Below, piece after piece: positions 1 to 8,647 of a DNA stretch of 64,000 bases. Positions within the stretch are counted from its first letter, which is position 1. Every line of letters begins with the position of its first letter. The notes beneath the pieces were generated by a model. It was given only the letters and a program-made list of their open reading frames with translations, was not told the DNA's origin and did not search any database. Location of the stretch: contig JADJGQ010000001.1 in the NCBI GenBank assembly GCA_016708025.1, forward strand, positions 744,001 through 808,000. Reading direction: 5' to 3'. The translations under genes and the position numbers were made by a program. Source of the stretch: a bacterium. GTDB taxonomy: Bacteria; Zixibacteria; MSB-5A5; GN15; FEB-12.

Positions 1-1097
1 GCGGCACATTCTTCCTGCGTGTTGTGATGTCCAAGACCGGGCAGTCAGCGGTGAGCGAAGGGCTGTACCATCTGTCGACCCAGGGAATCGACCTGGGGTT
101 ACCTGATGAGATCTCCGGGCGAGACACTATCGGGGATATCATTGCCGATCAGCAGATCATATTTGAATTGAAGGCGCCCGATTTCGACACCACCTTCACT
201 CTGACTTTTACCCTGACCGATCGGCCGACCGATATAAATACGGCCGCGCCTGCGCGTTTCACGGGAGACAGCACGTTTTCATATACGATAAGAGTAGCCT
301 CGACCATAGCGTCACTGTTTGTGGAACCGGTCCAGACTTTGCCGGAGCCGGTCTTCAAAAATCTCAATTGTGAACTATTCCAATTGAGCCTGACCAACAT
401 GGCACAGTCCGACGTAAATCTTCTCTGTTTGGATACTGTGCGTCTTCGAATGACGGACAAGCAAGGTGACCCGATCGCGGCTTCCGAGGTTGTAGACATT
501 TCCACCATTGCCTTCTTCGACAATGGCACCGAGCTGAGTTCGGTGGTCGCTAATGATGACACCCTGACGTTCATTTTCGGTGAGAATTCAATTGCCGTCG
601 GCGAGACCTGGACGATCGCCTTGCGCGCAGATATTCATGCGGACATAGCCTCAGCGTTTGGGGTGGTGCTGGATACTTCGGGGATCAGCGCGACTTACAT
701 CGATGGTCCGGCGCTCGGCGAACAGGTGATGGTGACAGCTCCTCCGAATGGCGGCAGTATTCTCAAGAAGACTTTTGAGGTGGCAGGTCCATCGCTTGCG
801 CAATCTTTTATGATCGAAGACAATCCGTGGCATCCCGGAAGCGGGGTGGCTAGGTTTGCGTATACGCTGGTCGAGGAGTCTATTCTCGATTTTCGGATCT
901 TCACGCTCGGTGGCGAGTTGGTGCTCAATCGGCGGATCGAGGCAACCTCACCATTGGCGTCGCCCGGCCCGCATATTATCGAGTGGGATGGCCTGAATGG
1001 CGCCGGAGTAATGGTTCATGACGGCGTCTACATTGTGAGCCTGCTGGTGACACGAACTGGTGAAGAAGCCAGGTTGAAAGTGGCGGTGCTGAAATGA
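1..1097 (+). CDS. Secreted protein with C-terminal FlgD-like domain (5' end cut)
   Basis: The reading frame is open to the left edge (codon phase begins at base 3), so the N-terminus and any signal peptide lie outside the window; 364 residues are visible. Most of it is beta-rich sequence without a family I recognise. The last 90 or so residues look like a FlgD Ig-like/Por-type C-terminal domain: a run with NPWHPGSG, then alternating strands, HIIEWDG and DGVYIVSLLV, ending in basic KVAVLK. In FCB bacteria such domains sit at the end of exported proteins and are often secretion or anchoring signals. The stop overlaps the next start (ATGA at 1094-1097), so it is translationally coupled to the PorV-like protein, consistent with an outer-membrane or cell-surface pair. 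The function of the main body is unknown. Confidence 0.8.
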   Translation, partial: GTFFLRVVMSKTGQSAVSEGLYHLSTQGIDLGLPDEISGRDTIGDIIADQQIIFELKAPDFDTTFTLTFTLTDRPTDINTAAPARFTGDSTFSYTIRVASTIASLFVEPVQTLPEPVFKNLNCELFQLSLTNMAQSDVNLLCLDTVRLRMTDKQGDPIAASEVVDISTIAFFDNGTELSSVVANDDTLTFIFGENSIAVGETWTIALRADIHADIASAFGVVLDTSGISATYIDGPALGEQVMVTAPPNGGSILKKTFEVAGPSLAQSFMIEDNPWHPGSGVARFAYTLVEESILDFRIFTLGGELVLNRRIEATSPLASPGPHIIEWDGLNGAGVMVHDGVYIVSLLVTRTGEEARLKVAVLK

Positions 1098-2911
1098 CGT
1101 TACTTCGCACGCTACTCCTGTTGGTGATGCTGATAGCGACCTCGGCTTATTCGGCTGATGATGCCGGTGTCGAGTCACCGTTTGTACTTGGTGCGGGTGC
1201 GCGTTCGCTCGGTATGGGGGGCGCGACCATTTCATTACCTTTTGATGCTAACGCGATCTACTACAACCCGGCAGGTTTGCCGCGGCTGGAGTATCAGGAG
1301 ATCGCCCTGATGCATATGAGTTTGTTTGAGGGGACGATCTACGATGTGGCCACGTGGGCCTCGCCCGTCAATGGCCTGGGTGGATTTGGCGTGGGCTTCA
1401 TGCGGATCGGCACCGACGATATCATTCGGCGAACCGACTTCATAGAACAGGGGACATTCGACTATTCATCCTGGCAGTTCCTGTTGGCCTACGGCCGGAA
1501 TTTCGGCAAGAGTCTCTCGGCAGGGATGACGTTCAAAGTCCTGAATAGCTCGATCGATGATCTGTCCGACTACGGGATCGGTCTGGATGCAGGGATGCAA
1601 TTGGATCTGTTCAAACATATGTCGCTCGGAGTGATGGCCCGAGATATTATCCCGCCGCAACTGACTCTCGATTCGTTGTCTGAAGATGCGCCCGTCAGTC
1701 TGATCGGCGGTCTGGCGCTGAACCGTGCACCGCTTTCCGGTTCGTTGGCTCTGTCCGCGGCAGTTGACCTGGAGAAGATCGAGGATCGGGATCTGCTGGT
1801 TCATACCGGAGTCGAATTGCTGATCGCGGAGAAATACGCCCTTCGCGGCGGGTATGATCGCGATGATTTCACGTTTGGTGCGGGGATCGGGTATGGTCGG
1901 CTGAAGATCGACTATGCATACAAGTTGATGGACTATATCGAGGATAGCCACCGCTTTTCGCTTTCCATCCTGATAGGGCCATCCGTCACCGAGCAGAAGC
2001 GTCGCCGCGAGACGGAAGAAGCCGAGCGAGGGGATCTGATGTTGCAGGGAGAACGGGATCGTCAGTTCCAGTTCTTCCGGGCCAAAGCGGATACATTCTA
2101 CCAGCGTCTGGAGCTGGATTCAGCGCTCAGCTATTATCAGCGCGCACTGGCGTTTGATGAACGGAATAACGAGATCCTTGGGACGATCAGCGCCATTCAA
2201 CGGGTGCAGAAGATCCAGGAACAGGAGATGCGCCGGATCCAGGAAGCCCAAAAGGAACAGGCGAACTTCTCAAACACGTATTATGAACAGGCACGTCTGT
2301 TCTACAACAAGAAGTACTATCCTGCGGCGCTTGACCTGATCAATCTGGTATTGGATATCGAGCCGAACAACGAGCGGGCGCTTGAACTGCGCAACGATAT
2401 TGTCGGTGCGCGCAAGGCAGAGGTAGCGGAGAGTCGGGCGACAGCCGCACAAGCCGAGAAAGACGGCCATTTAGTTGTGGCGATCGAGGCATACAACCGA
2501 ATTTTGGAACTGACCCCCGATGATGCGGAAGTGCGCGCAGCCAAACAGCGGCTGGTGGACCGCCTGGATGTTACTCAGCAATTGAAACTGGGCATCGACC
2601 TGTTTAACGGTGGCAAGCTGAGTGAGGCTCGCCGCCAGTTCGAGGCCGTGCTGCGGGTCAATCCGCAGGATCCGGTGGCGCTGGAGTATATGGGGAAACT
2701 GGGAGCGGTTGCGCCGATGCCGCCGACGCTGGAAGATCTGCAGAAAGACAAAGAGATCTGGCCGCTATACCTCGAAGGGTTGAGGCATATGCGGAATAAA
2801 GACTATCAGAAAGCTATCGATGCCTGGGAGCGGGTCCTCAAAGTGTATCCGAACAACGCCAGCACGATAGAGAACATTCGCCAGGCCAAACTGAGGCTGC
2901 AGTCTCAATAG
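1094..2911 (+). CDS. PorV/PorQ-family outer-membrane protein fused to TPR repeats
   Basis: This is a 605-residue protein with a signal peptide (hydrophobic residues 4-18, cleavage near AYSA). Residues about 25-300 match the PorV/PorQ (UPF0164) beta-barrel type: the opening LGAGARSLGMGG and the NPAGL turn are hallmarks, followed by alternating barrel strands. From about residue 330 to the end there are helical TPR-type repeats (for example AYNRILELTPDD and AWERVLKVYPNN), predicted to be periplasmic. PorV proteins act as outer-membrane shuttles or anchors for type IX secretion cargo in Bacteroidota; a long TPR tail is not part of canonical PorV. The gene overlaps the upstream FlgD-domain protein by four bases. 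The barrel assignment is good; a role in a type IX-like pathway is inference, since no other por genes are present here. Confidence 0.8.
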   Translation: MTLLRTLLLLVMLIATSAYSADDAGVESPFVLGAGARSLGMGGATISLPFDANAIYYNPAGLPRLEYQEIALMHMSLFEGTIYDVATWASPVNGLGGFGVGFMRIGTDDIIRRTDFIEQGTFDYSSWQFLLAYGRNFGKSLSAGMTFKVLNSSIDDLSDYGIGLDAGMQLDLFKHMSLGVMARDIIPPQLTLDSLSEDAPVSLIGGLALNRAPLSGSLALSAAVDLEKIEDRDLLVHTGVELLIAEKYALRGGYDRDDFTFGAGIGYGRLKIDYAYKLMDYIEDSHRFSLSILIGPSVTEQKRRRETEEAERGDLMLQGERDRQFQFFRAKADTFYQRLELDSALSYYQRALAFDERNNEILGTISAIQRVQKIQEQEMRRIQEAQKEQANFSNTYYEQARLFYNKKYYPAALDLINLVLDIEPNNERALELRNDIVGARKAEVAESRATAAQAEKDGHLVVAIEAYNRILELTPDDAEVRAAKQRLVDRLDVTQQLKLGIDLFNGGKLSEARRQFEAVLRVNPQDPVALEYMGKLGAVAPMPPTLEDLQKDKEIWPLYLEGLRHMRNKDYQKAIDAWERVLKVYPNNASTIENIRQAKLRLQSQ

Positions 2912-2979
2912 TATTCCATCGACGTTACTTGCCTCTTTTTTTGTAGCACGTTTGGCCGTCTGTACCTACGTTATCGCCT

Positions 2980-5019
2980 ATGTTCCGCCGACCAGTCAAA
3001 GAGATCGACGCAGAATTTCTCGCTGAAGAGAAGTATCTCGATTCCATTCGTCGAGTCGTCAAGGAGAGTTGTGCGGCGGCCGGGATGGCACGGAAAGATA
3101 CCGCCGCGGTGCTCCTGGCGATCGAAGAGGGGGCAACCAATATCATCCGGCATGCCTACCTGTACGAACGGGGGGTGCTGCGCCTTCGAGTGGTCATCTA
3201 TCAGAAGTTAATGGCGTTTTCGCTGATCGATACCGGGCGGTCATTCCAGCCGCAGGGGAGCGGGAAGATCGATCTGGAGCGACTGGTAGAATCGGGCCGC
3301 AAAGGGGGACTCGGCTTCTACATGATCCAGAAGATCATGGATTCGGTCGAGTATATCTCCTCGGCCGAATACAACGAACTTCGGATGTTCAAGCGGATCT
3401 CGCCGCCGGCCCGCATTGGGTCGTCGCCGCTCCTTAGTCGGATGACGACTTTGCGAGCCAAGTTCTCCTTCTGGACTTTCTTTATTGTATTCCTGATAGT
3501 CGGTACGGCGTTCTATTTCATCAATGACCGGTCCACCCGCGAGGTCTACCAGCATCTGGACGGAACTGTCAGTGCGCTTGGGAAGACCATTTCCCAACAG
3601 GCGGCAGGGTATATCATCAATAATCGAAGCGACGTTGAGTTCGATGAATTACTGGTTTCATACGTAGAATCGAACGAGATGCTCGAGCAAGTGGTGTTGG
3701 TGGACATCGGTGATGTGATCGTCGCTCACTCGGATGATATTCGCAATATCCGCAAACAGTATGAATTTCCCGACCATATAAACCGTGAGGTTTTGGGGAG
3801 CCCCCAGCGCTTCACCATGCGGCGCGAATCGATGAACTATCTGATCCTGCCGATCCAGTCGGGAGAGCGGGTCCTGGGCAAGGTCCTGATCACGTATTCA
3901 TCGGGACCGGTCTATCAGATGCTTGAAGATGCCCGGTGGAAGATCATCTGGCTGACGGGCGCACTCCTGTTGATCGGGATTGTCGGGATCTACCTGCTGT
4001 CGAACTACTTTGTCACACCCATTCTCAAGATCACCGAGCGAGTCCGTCGCTTCTCCCAGGGGGATCTCGAAACCGAGCTCCCGCTCGAAGGAGCCGATGA
4101 GTTTTTCGAGATTTCGCGGGCATTGAATGATATGACGACGCGGCTCAGCCGCGACCGGAAGAATATCATCGAGCGTGAGCGGATGGCGAAAGAGATCGAG
4201 GTAGCCTCGCAGATCCAGAAGACCCTGCTTCCGCGTGAGATCCCGACCATGCCCGGCCTGGAGGTCGGCATTTTCTACCGTGCCGCCTCGGTTGTCGGTG
4301 GAGACCTGTACGACATCTTTCCCGTTGGCGAGGATCAGTATTGTCTGGTGGTGGCGGATGTGTCGGGGAAGGGAGTTCCAGCGTCGCTGGTGATGTCCAT
4401 GCTCCGGACGGTGATCCGGATCTATGCCGAGCGGAATCGGTCGGCGCGCGAGACCCTGCTAATGGTGAACGAGTATCTGGTACGAAATATGCCGGCGGGG
4501 ATGTTCATTACTGTCCAGTTAGTGATCTACCAGGCGACTCAGCGCCAGTTACAGATTGTATCAGCGGGGCATAATCCGATGCTCTTTTTTGAGGCTTCGC
4601 GCGGTCAGGCGGGGAGAATCAATCCATCCGGTATGCCGGTCGGGGTCGATGCGACCCTCAAGCGGACATTCGCCGATTCGCTGGAAGAGCGGGTGATAGA
4701 GCTCAGGCCGAACGATGTCTTTTTCCTGTTCACAGACGGGCTGAGTGAGGCAACAGACAGGACGCGCAAGCAGTACGGGATGGACCGGCTGAGCGAATAT
4801 TTCCAACAGTGGCAACTCGCGCATGCCAGGGATAAAGTGGCCGACTTTGCCCGGTCGATAGTTGACGAGATCGACAATTTCTCGGGCCTGACCAAGCAAA
4901 GCGACGATATCACCTTTATCGTCTGTCGTGTGCAGGGGGAGAGTGAATCGACTGCAATCCCAACGGAGACAGTGCATAGCGTGACTGATCCGGCTCCCGA
5001 CGCGAATTCCGCCGGTTAA
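2980..5019 (+). CDS. Membrane sensor with RsbW-like kinase and SpoIIE phosphatase domains
   Basis: This 679-residue protein has unusual domain order. Residues 1-130 form a GHKL ATPase of the anti-sigma kinase type (N-box in EEGATNIIRHAY, DTGRSF, and the glycine lid GGLGFYM). A membrane segment follows at about 162-183, then a roughly 135-residue extracytoplasmic region, a second membrane segment at about 323-345, and a HAMP domain. A PP2C/SpoIIE phosphatase spans about 407-645, with metal-site motifs GGDLYD, ADVSGKG, TDGLSEA and SDDITF. The family dephosphorylates STAS anti-anti-sigma factors, while RsbW-type kinases phosphorylate them; here both activities appear to be in one sensor. The STAS protein that would be the natural substrate is the next gene (62-base gap). 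No clear Shine-Dalgarno sequence precedes the ATG, though the N-terminal domain fits this start. Confidence 0.88.
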   Translation: MFRRPVKEIDAEFLAEEKYLDSIRRVVKESCAAAGMARKDTAAVLLAIEEGATNIIRHAYLYERGVLRLRVVIYQKLMAFSLIDTGRSFQPQGSGKIDLERLVESGRKGGLGFYMIQKIMDSVEYISSAEYNELRMFKRISPPARIGSSPLLSRMTTLRAKFSFWTFFIVFLIVGTAFYFINDRSTREVYQHLDGTVSALGKTISQQAAGYIINNRSDVEFDELLVSYVESNEMLEQVVLVDIGDVIVAHSDDIRNIRKQYEFPDHINREVLGSPQRFTMRRESMNYLILPIQSGERVLGKVLITYSSGPVYQMLEDARWKIIWLTGALLLIGIVGIYLLSNYFVTPILKITERVRRFSQGDLETELPLEGADEFFEISRALNDMTTRLSRDRKNIIERERMAKEIEVASQIQKTLLPREIPTMPGLEVGIFYRAASVVGGDLYDIFPVGEDQYCLVVADVSGKGVPASLVMSMLRTVIRIYAERNRSARETLLMVNEYLVRNMPAGMFITVQLVIYQATQRQLQIVSAGHNPMLFFEASRGQAGRINPSGMPVGVDATLKRTFADSLEERVIELRPNDVFFLFTDGLSEATDRTRKQYGMDRLSEYFQQWQLAHARDKVADFARSIVDEIDNFSGLTKQSDDITFIVCRVQGESESTAIPTETVHSVTDPAPDANSAG

Positions 5020-5081
5020 TATTTCCCTTGCCAGAATCTCGATTTCTGCGTTCCTTCTGAGGTCGGGTTGGTCCCACTAGG

Positions 5082-5780
5082 ATGCCAATTCTAAATATGG
5101 AAAATATCAGCATATCATTATCAGAGTCAGGACAGGATCGCTCCGTATCCGAAATACGGGTCGATGGTGTCATTGATACGTTGACGGCCGGTGAGCTGGA
5201 AGAAGTGATCGATTCACTTCTCAAGCGCGGCCGGTACAAGATCGTCTTTGATCTGGCAGGGGTGGATTACATTTCGTCGGCTGGCTGGGGGATCTTCATT
5301 TCCCATATCAAAGAGGTACGGGGGAGAGGCGGGGATATCAAGCTGGCCAACATGATCCCGAATGTCTACGAGATCTACCAACTGCTTGAATTTGACAATG
5401 TCCTGCAGGCGTTCGAGTCGATAGACGACGCCCGCTCACGGTTCGATACTTCTCCCGCTGATGGCGGGCTAAAAAAAAAAGACCGGCAAGTAACCCACCT
5501 GACGGTCATTGACGAGTTGGCTTCCGGCCGCGAACAGTACGGCTCGACGGCGACTCTGGTAGATGATCCACGGGTCGCGGTGGTTCCGGAAAGTCCGGAG
5601 ACCAGGGTTCTTCTGGCGGTTAAAAACGATCCCTTTGCCACAATTTCCGAGCTGAAGCGAGAGGTAAACCGACGTCCGGGGACGGAAATCCTCGGCTGGT
5701 GGCGGATTTTCGCGATTCTCCGTTCAAATGGTCTGCTCTCACGGCGCGCGAGATTTCAGTTTGTGCGCCGGCATTACTAG
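5082..5780 (+). CDS. STAS-domain protein with winged-helix-like C-terminus
   Basis: This protein has 232 residues. Residues 1-115 are a STAS domain (anti-sigma factor antagonist type), with the phospho-acceptor loop ISSAGWG near residue 65. After a hydrophilic linker (about 116-170), residues 172-232 resemble a small winged helix: FATISELKREVNRR, then WWRIFAILRSNGLLSRR, rich in basic residues. Classical anti-anti-sigma factors consist of the STAS domain alone. Its partner is very likely the preceding kinase/phosphatase. No sigma factor or separate anti-sigma factor is nearby, so the tail may give a direct DNA or protein output; that is inference. The linker is preceded by a run of ten A at 5471-5480 coding LKKK, discussed as a finding. 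Confidence 0.8.
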   Translation: MPILNMENISISLSESGQDRSVSEIRVDGVIDTLTAGELEEVIDSLLKRGRYKIVFDLAGVDYISSAGWGIFISHIKEVRGRGGDIKLANMIPNVYEIYQLLEFDNVLQAFESIDDARSRFDTSPADGGLKKKDRQVTHLTVIDELASGREQYGSTATLVDDPRVAVVPESPETRVLLAVKNDPFATISELKREVNRRPGTEILGWWRIFAILRSNGLLSRRARFQFVRRHY

Positions 5781-5799
5781 TCACACGCGACGATTTCTG

Positions 5800-5830
5800 T
5801 TGACAACTTTCCCCGAAACATCATTATATT
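5800..5830 (+). promoter_or_regulatory. Putative promoter for the GGDEF gene
   Basis: A TTGACA -35 box (5800-5805) and a TATATT -10 box (5825-5830) are separated by 19 bases, slightly long. Transcription would start near 5837, giving a leader of only about 13 bases before the ATG at 5850. No Shine-Dalgarno sequence is visible in it. Confidence 0.45.
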
Positions 5831-5849
5831 ACGGTATCACAACACGTTA

Positions 5850-7520
5850 ATGTCTGGAACGGCACTAACTATGACACTGGAAACAGCCCTGCTGATCATT
5901 CTGGGCCTGCTTTGCGCGCTCTTATCGGTTCTGCTTGTTCTCCGCATTCGATCAGAAAAGAGAGCAGGCGCAAATCTCCAGGGGATGTCTCTCCAGGAAT
6001 TCTCTGAATTTCTCCTCTCCAACAGTCTCGACGGGAAGATCCTGACCATTGCGGGTAAGGTCTCCGAAGTGCTCAAATCCGCGTGCAAATGTGAGCGGAT
6101 CATCTTCCTGCGCAAGCAGCGCGGCATGCTGGAGATGAACTATTACTATGGCATGACGGCATTCAGCCGGACGGAATTCCGGACTAAGTATACTCCTGAG
6201 CTGGCGACGGTCCTGCGCAAGTCATTCCTTCCCCAGGAACTCAATGCGCTCCGCGGCGTATTACCGAAAGATCTGTTCGAACGGTTGGCTGGTTTTGGGA
6301 TCGACCTGTTCTTCCCGATTTTCTGGCGCGACAATCTGTACGGCGTCTATTTTCTCAAGAGCAGTCCACACACAGATAATGTCTCTTTCGGCGTGATGGT
6401 AGCAGGTCTGGCGCATTCGCTATCGGCGGCATACCATGTTCGCTGGCAGGAGGCAAAACTGGAGAAACTGCAGCAGCGACAGGCGCAACCCGAGCCTCCC
6501 AAGGTTCAGCCGCCGCGATTAGTAACCCAAACTTCGCACATACTCAAACTGGTACGCCACCGGAATACCGAAACATTGGTTCCCCGGATAGTCGATGCAG
6601 TGCAGCGAGACCTGGGAATGCAGCGCTCCGCCTATTTCACCGAATCAAAGGATGATGCTACGCATGCGGTGGCGATCCGGAATGGATTGAGTGACCGCCC
6701 CGAAGCACCGCCGCGGGCGGTCTTTCGCAACACGCTTCAACTGATCAATCCTGGCGGGATGAAATCTCTTGAGGCGTTGGCGACTGAACAGCCGGACGCC
6801 AAGCCGTGGTTTGATTCACTGCGAGAGCATGGATTCGCCCATCTGGCGAATTTCCCCCTTCATTCACACCGGCCGGGATTATTGGCGCTTGACCGGGAAC
6901 GTCCCGCCCCCGATCTGGCGCGTCGACTGCACTCGCTTCTCGGGCAGGCTCAGGAGATGTTCGACAATGCACATTCGTTCGAACTCCTTGAAGAGCTCTC
7001 GTTCACGGACAACCTGACCGGCTTGTCGAACCAGAGGTATTTCCGCAAACGTCTGGCCGAGGAAGTGCATCGTGCCCGCCGTTATCAGCGGAATCTGGCG
7101 TTAATCATGTTCGACCTGGATGACTTGAAAGGGATCAACGATACGCACGGCCATTTGGCGGGTGACGAGGTGATCGGGAGATTTGGGCCGATCCTGCGGA
7201 ATTCCATTCGAACGATCGACATAATCGCGCGGTACGGGGGGGATGAGTTCTGCGTGATCATGCCTGAGGCTGACAGTCCTACCTGTATTCAGTTCATGCA
7301 ACGACTCAAGACCAAGCTGGATGAAACAGTCTTTTCCCTCGATGACCCGCCGGCAGAGATTCGCTGCACGATCTCCGTGGGTGGGGCGATCTTTCCACTC
7401 CATGCCGATTCCGACCAAAAGCTGATTTTCGCCGCTGATATGGCGCTTCTGACGGCCAAAGCGCGAGGGAGAAATCAGTATCTTTTGTACAGTCCCGAGA
7501 CGATGATTGGAACCACCTAA
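5850..7520 (+). CDS. Membrane diguanylate cyclase with GAF-like domain (GGDEF)
   Basis: This 556-residue protein makes cyclic di-GMP from two GTP. A single membrane helix lies near residues 9-30, followed by a region of about 350 residues that looks GAF-like and sensory. The GGDEF domain covers about 385-545, with the LTGLSNQRYF entry motif, the metal-binding FDLDDLKGIND and an intact active site RYGGDEF near residue 463. An RTID tetrapeptide five residues before GGDEF matches the inhibitory I-site (RxxD), so product feedback is expected. There is no EAL or HD-GYP domain. An alternative start at the ATG at 5871 would remove seven residues. The exopolysaccharide genes downstream are a plausible target, since c-di-GMP commonly controls such operons, but no receptor domain is seen there. 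Confidence 0.9.
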   Translation: MSGTALTMTLETALLIILGLLCALLSVLLVLRIRSEKRAGANLQGMSLQEFSEFLLSNSLDGKILTIAGKVSEVLKSACKCERIIFLRKQRGMLEMNYYYGMTAFSRTEFRTKYTPELATVLRKSFLPQELNALRGVLPKDLFERLAGFGIDLFFPIFWRDNLYGVYFLKSSPHTDNVSFGVMVAGLAHSLSAAYHVRWQEAKLEKLQQRQAQPEPPKVQPPRLVTQTSHILKLVRHRNTETLVPRIVDAVQRDLGMQRSAYFTESKDDATHAVAIRNGLSDRPEAPPRAVFRNTLQLINPGGMKSLEALATEQPDAKPWFDSLREHGFAHLANFPLHSHRPGLLALDRERPAPDLARRLHSLLGQAQEMFDNAHSFELLEELSFTDNLTGLSNQRYFRKRLAEEVHRARRYQRNLALIMFDLDDLKGINDTHGHLAGDEVIGRFGPILRNSIRTIDIIARYGGDEFCVIMPEADSPTCIQFMQRLKTKLDETVFSLDDPPAEIRCTISVGGAIFPLHADSDQKLIFAADMALLTAKARGRNQYLLYSPETMIGTT

Positions 7521-7535
7521 GACCAGTCGGGTTTT

Positions 7536-7570
7536 AAAGCTTTACAACAGCTTTTTTGACGGTCTATATT
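7536..7570 (+). promoter_or_regulatory. Possible weak terminator overlapping a promoter before the export gene
   Basis: A six-base stem (7536-7541 with 7549-7554) followed by a short T run could end the GGDEF transcript. The same stretch contains TTTACA (7541-7546) and TATATT (7565-7570) with an 18-base spacer, a plausible promoter for the exopolysaccharide genes. Both assignments are by eye. Confidence 0.3.
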
Positions 7571-7635
7571 CCACGGTTAATGAAATCTCACCATTTGCCG
7601 ATTTAGAGAACTAGTTGCAGGGAATTGAGTTAGAT

Positions 7636-8604
7636 ATGAAACTACGTCCGATCTATGCACTGGCGATGACCTTCGGCTTCCTTTTGCTGGGATGCCTGAC
7701 CTTGTCTGCCCAGACGACGGAATACAGGATCGGTCCTGAGGACGTTTTGGATATCCGATTCTGGCAGGACGAGAGCCTCAATACGACGGTGAAAGTCGGC
7801 CAGGATGGCCGGATCACGCTGGATATTATCGGCCAGATCGAAGTGACCGGCAAAACGACGGAAGAGTTGCAGAATGAGATCATCCGTCAGATGTCCCGTC
7901 TCAACAAGAATATCTCCCAAGCGGTGGTTCGGGTTACGCAATTTAATTACAATTTCCTTTATCTGACCGGCCAAGTTTTGTCTCCCGGGAAGCGGACGTA
8001 TGAAACGATCCCTGGGCTTTGGGACGTGATCAACGAGGCCGGTGGTGTTACTCCGTTGGGCGATCTGACTCGTGTTACCATCATTCGCGGTGGCGAGGAA
8101 GCCGGCAAAGTGGAAGTGATCAATGTCTCGAAGGCAGTGTCCGAAGGGAATGTCGACCATTTGCCGCGGCTGCGACGTCAGGATACCATCGAAATTCCTG
8201 CGCTTCCCGGCGGAATACCGCAGGCGGCGATAGGTGAATTCAGTACCGAAGCTAAAAACACGGTCTATGTGCTGGGGGCGGTGACTCGTCCTGGGCCGGT
8301 GCAATTCGAGGAGAATGCCGACTTGTTGCAGATACTGGCCGCCGCAGGAGGACCGTCGCCGACAGCCGACCTGAAGAAAGTTAAGGTCATTTCACGCGAC
8401 GGCGCGTATTCACAGACTTATCAGATCAATGTCGAGAAATATTCCAAGACCGGAGAGCCGATCCGGTATGTCGTGCGTAAAGAAGATACATTCATCGTCC
8501 CACAGCGGACGACCAGTTTCCTGAACTTTGGGACGATCGCGACCATTGTCGGAACCGCCAGTACTGCCTGGCTGCTGATCGACCGTATTTCGAGCGGTGA
8601 CTGA
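7636..8604 (+). CDS. Wza-like polysaccharide export protein (SLBB domains)
   Basis: I place the start at the ATG at 7636 (322 residues), because it opens directly into a signal peptide (MKLRPIYALAM, then FGFLLLGCLTLSAQ) and AGGGA lies 12 bases upstream. A TTG at 7615 would only add seven polar residues. LLLGC may be a lipobox, as in Wza, or cleavage may occur after LSA. Residues about 27-110 are the polysaccharide biosynthesis/export domain (YRIGPEDVLDIRFW, GQDGRITLDIIG). Two SLBB-type domains follow (LYLTGQVLSPGKRTYE and VYVLGAVTRPGPVQFE), and the C-terminus has a hydrophobic helix (ATIVGTASTAWLLI). The family forms the outer-membrane pore for capsule or exopolysaccharide. It is the first gene of a four-gene polysaccharide set. 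Confidence 0.88.
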   Translation: MKLRPIYALAMTFGFLLLGCLTLSAQTTEYRIGPEDVLDIRFWQDESLNTTVKVGQDGRITLDIIGQIEVTGKTTEELQNEIIRQMSRLNKNISQAVVRVTQFNYNFLYLTGQVLSPGKRTYETIPGLWDVINEAGGVTPLGDLTRVTIIRGGEEAGKVEVINVSKAVSEGNVDHLPRLRRQDTIEIPALPGGIPQAAIGEFSTEAKNTVYVLGAVTRPGPVQFEENADLLQILAAAGGPSPTADLKKVKVISRDGAYSQTYQINVEKYSKTGEPIRYVVRKEDTFIVPQRTTSFLNFGTIATIVGTASTAWLLIDRISSGD

Positions 8605-8647
8605 TCGCCGACAGACCCATTGACAGGAGAGAGGTAAGGAGACCGGG

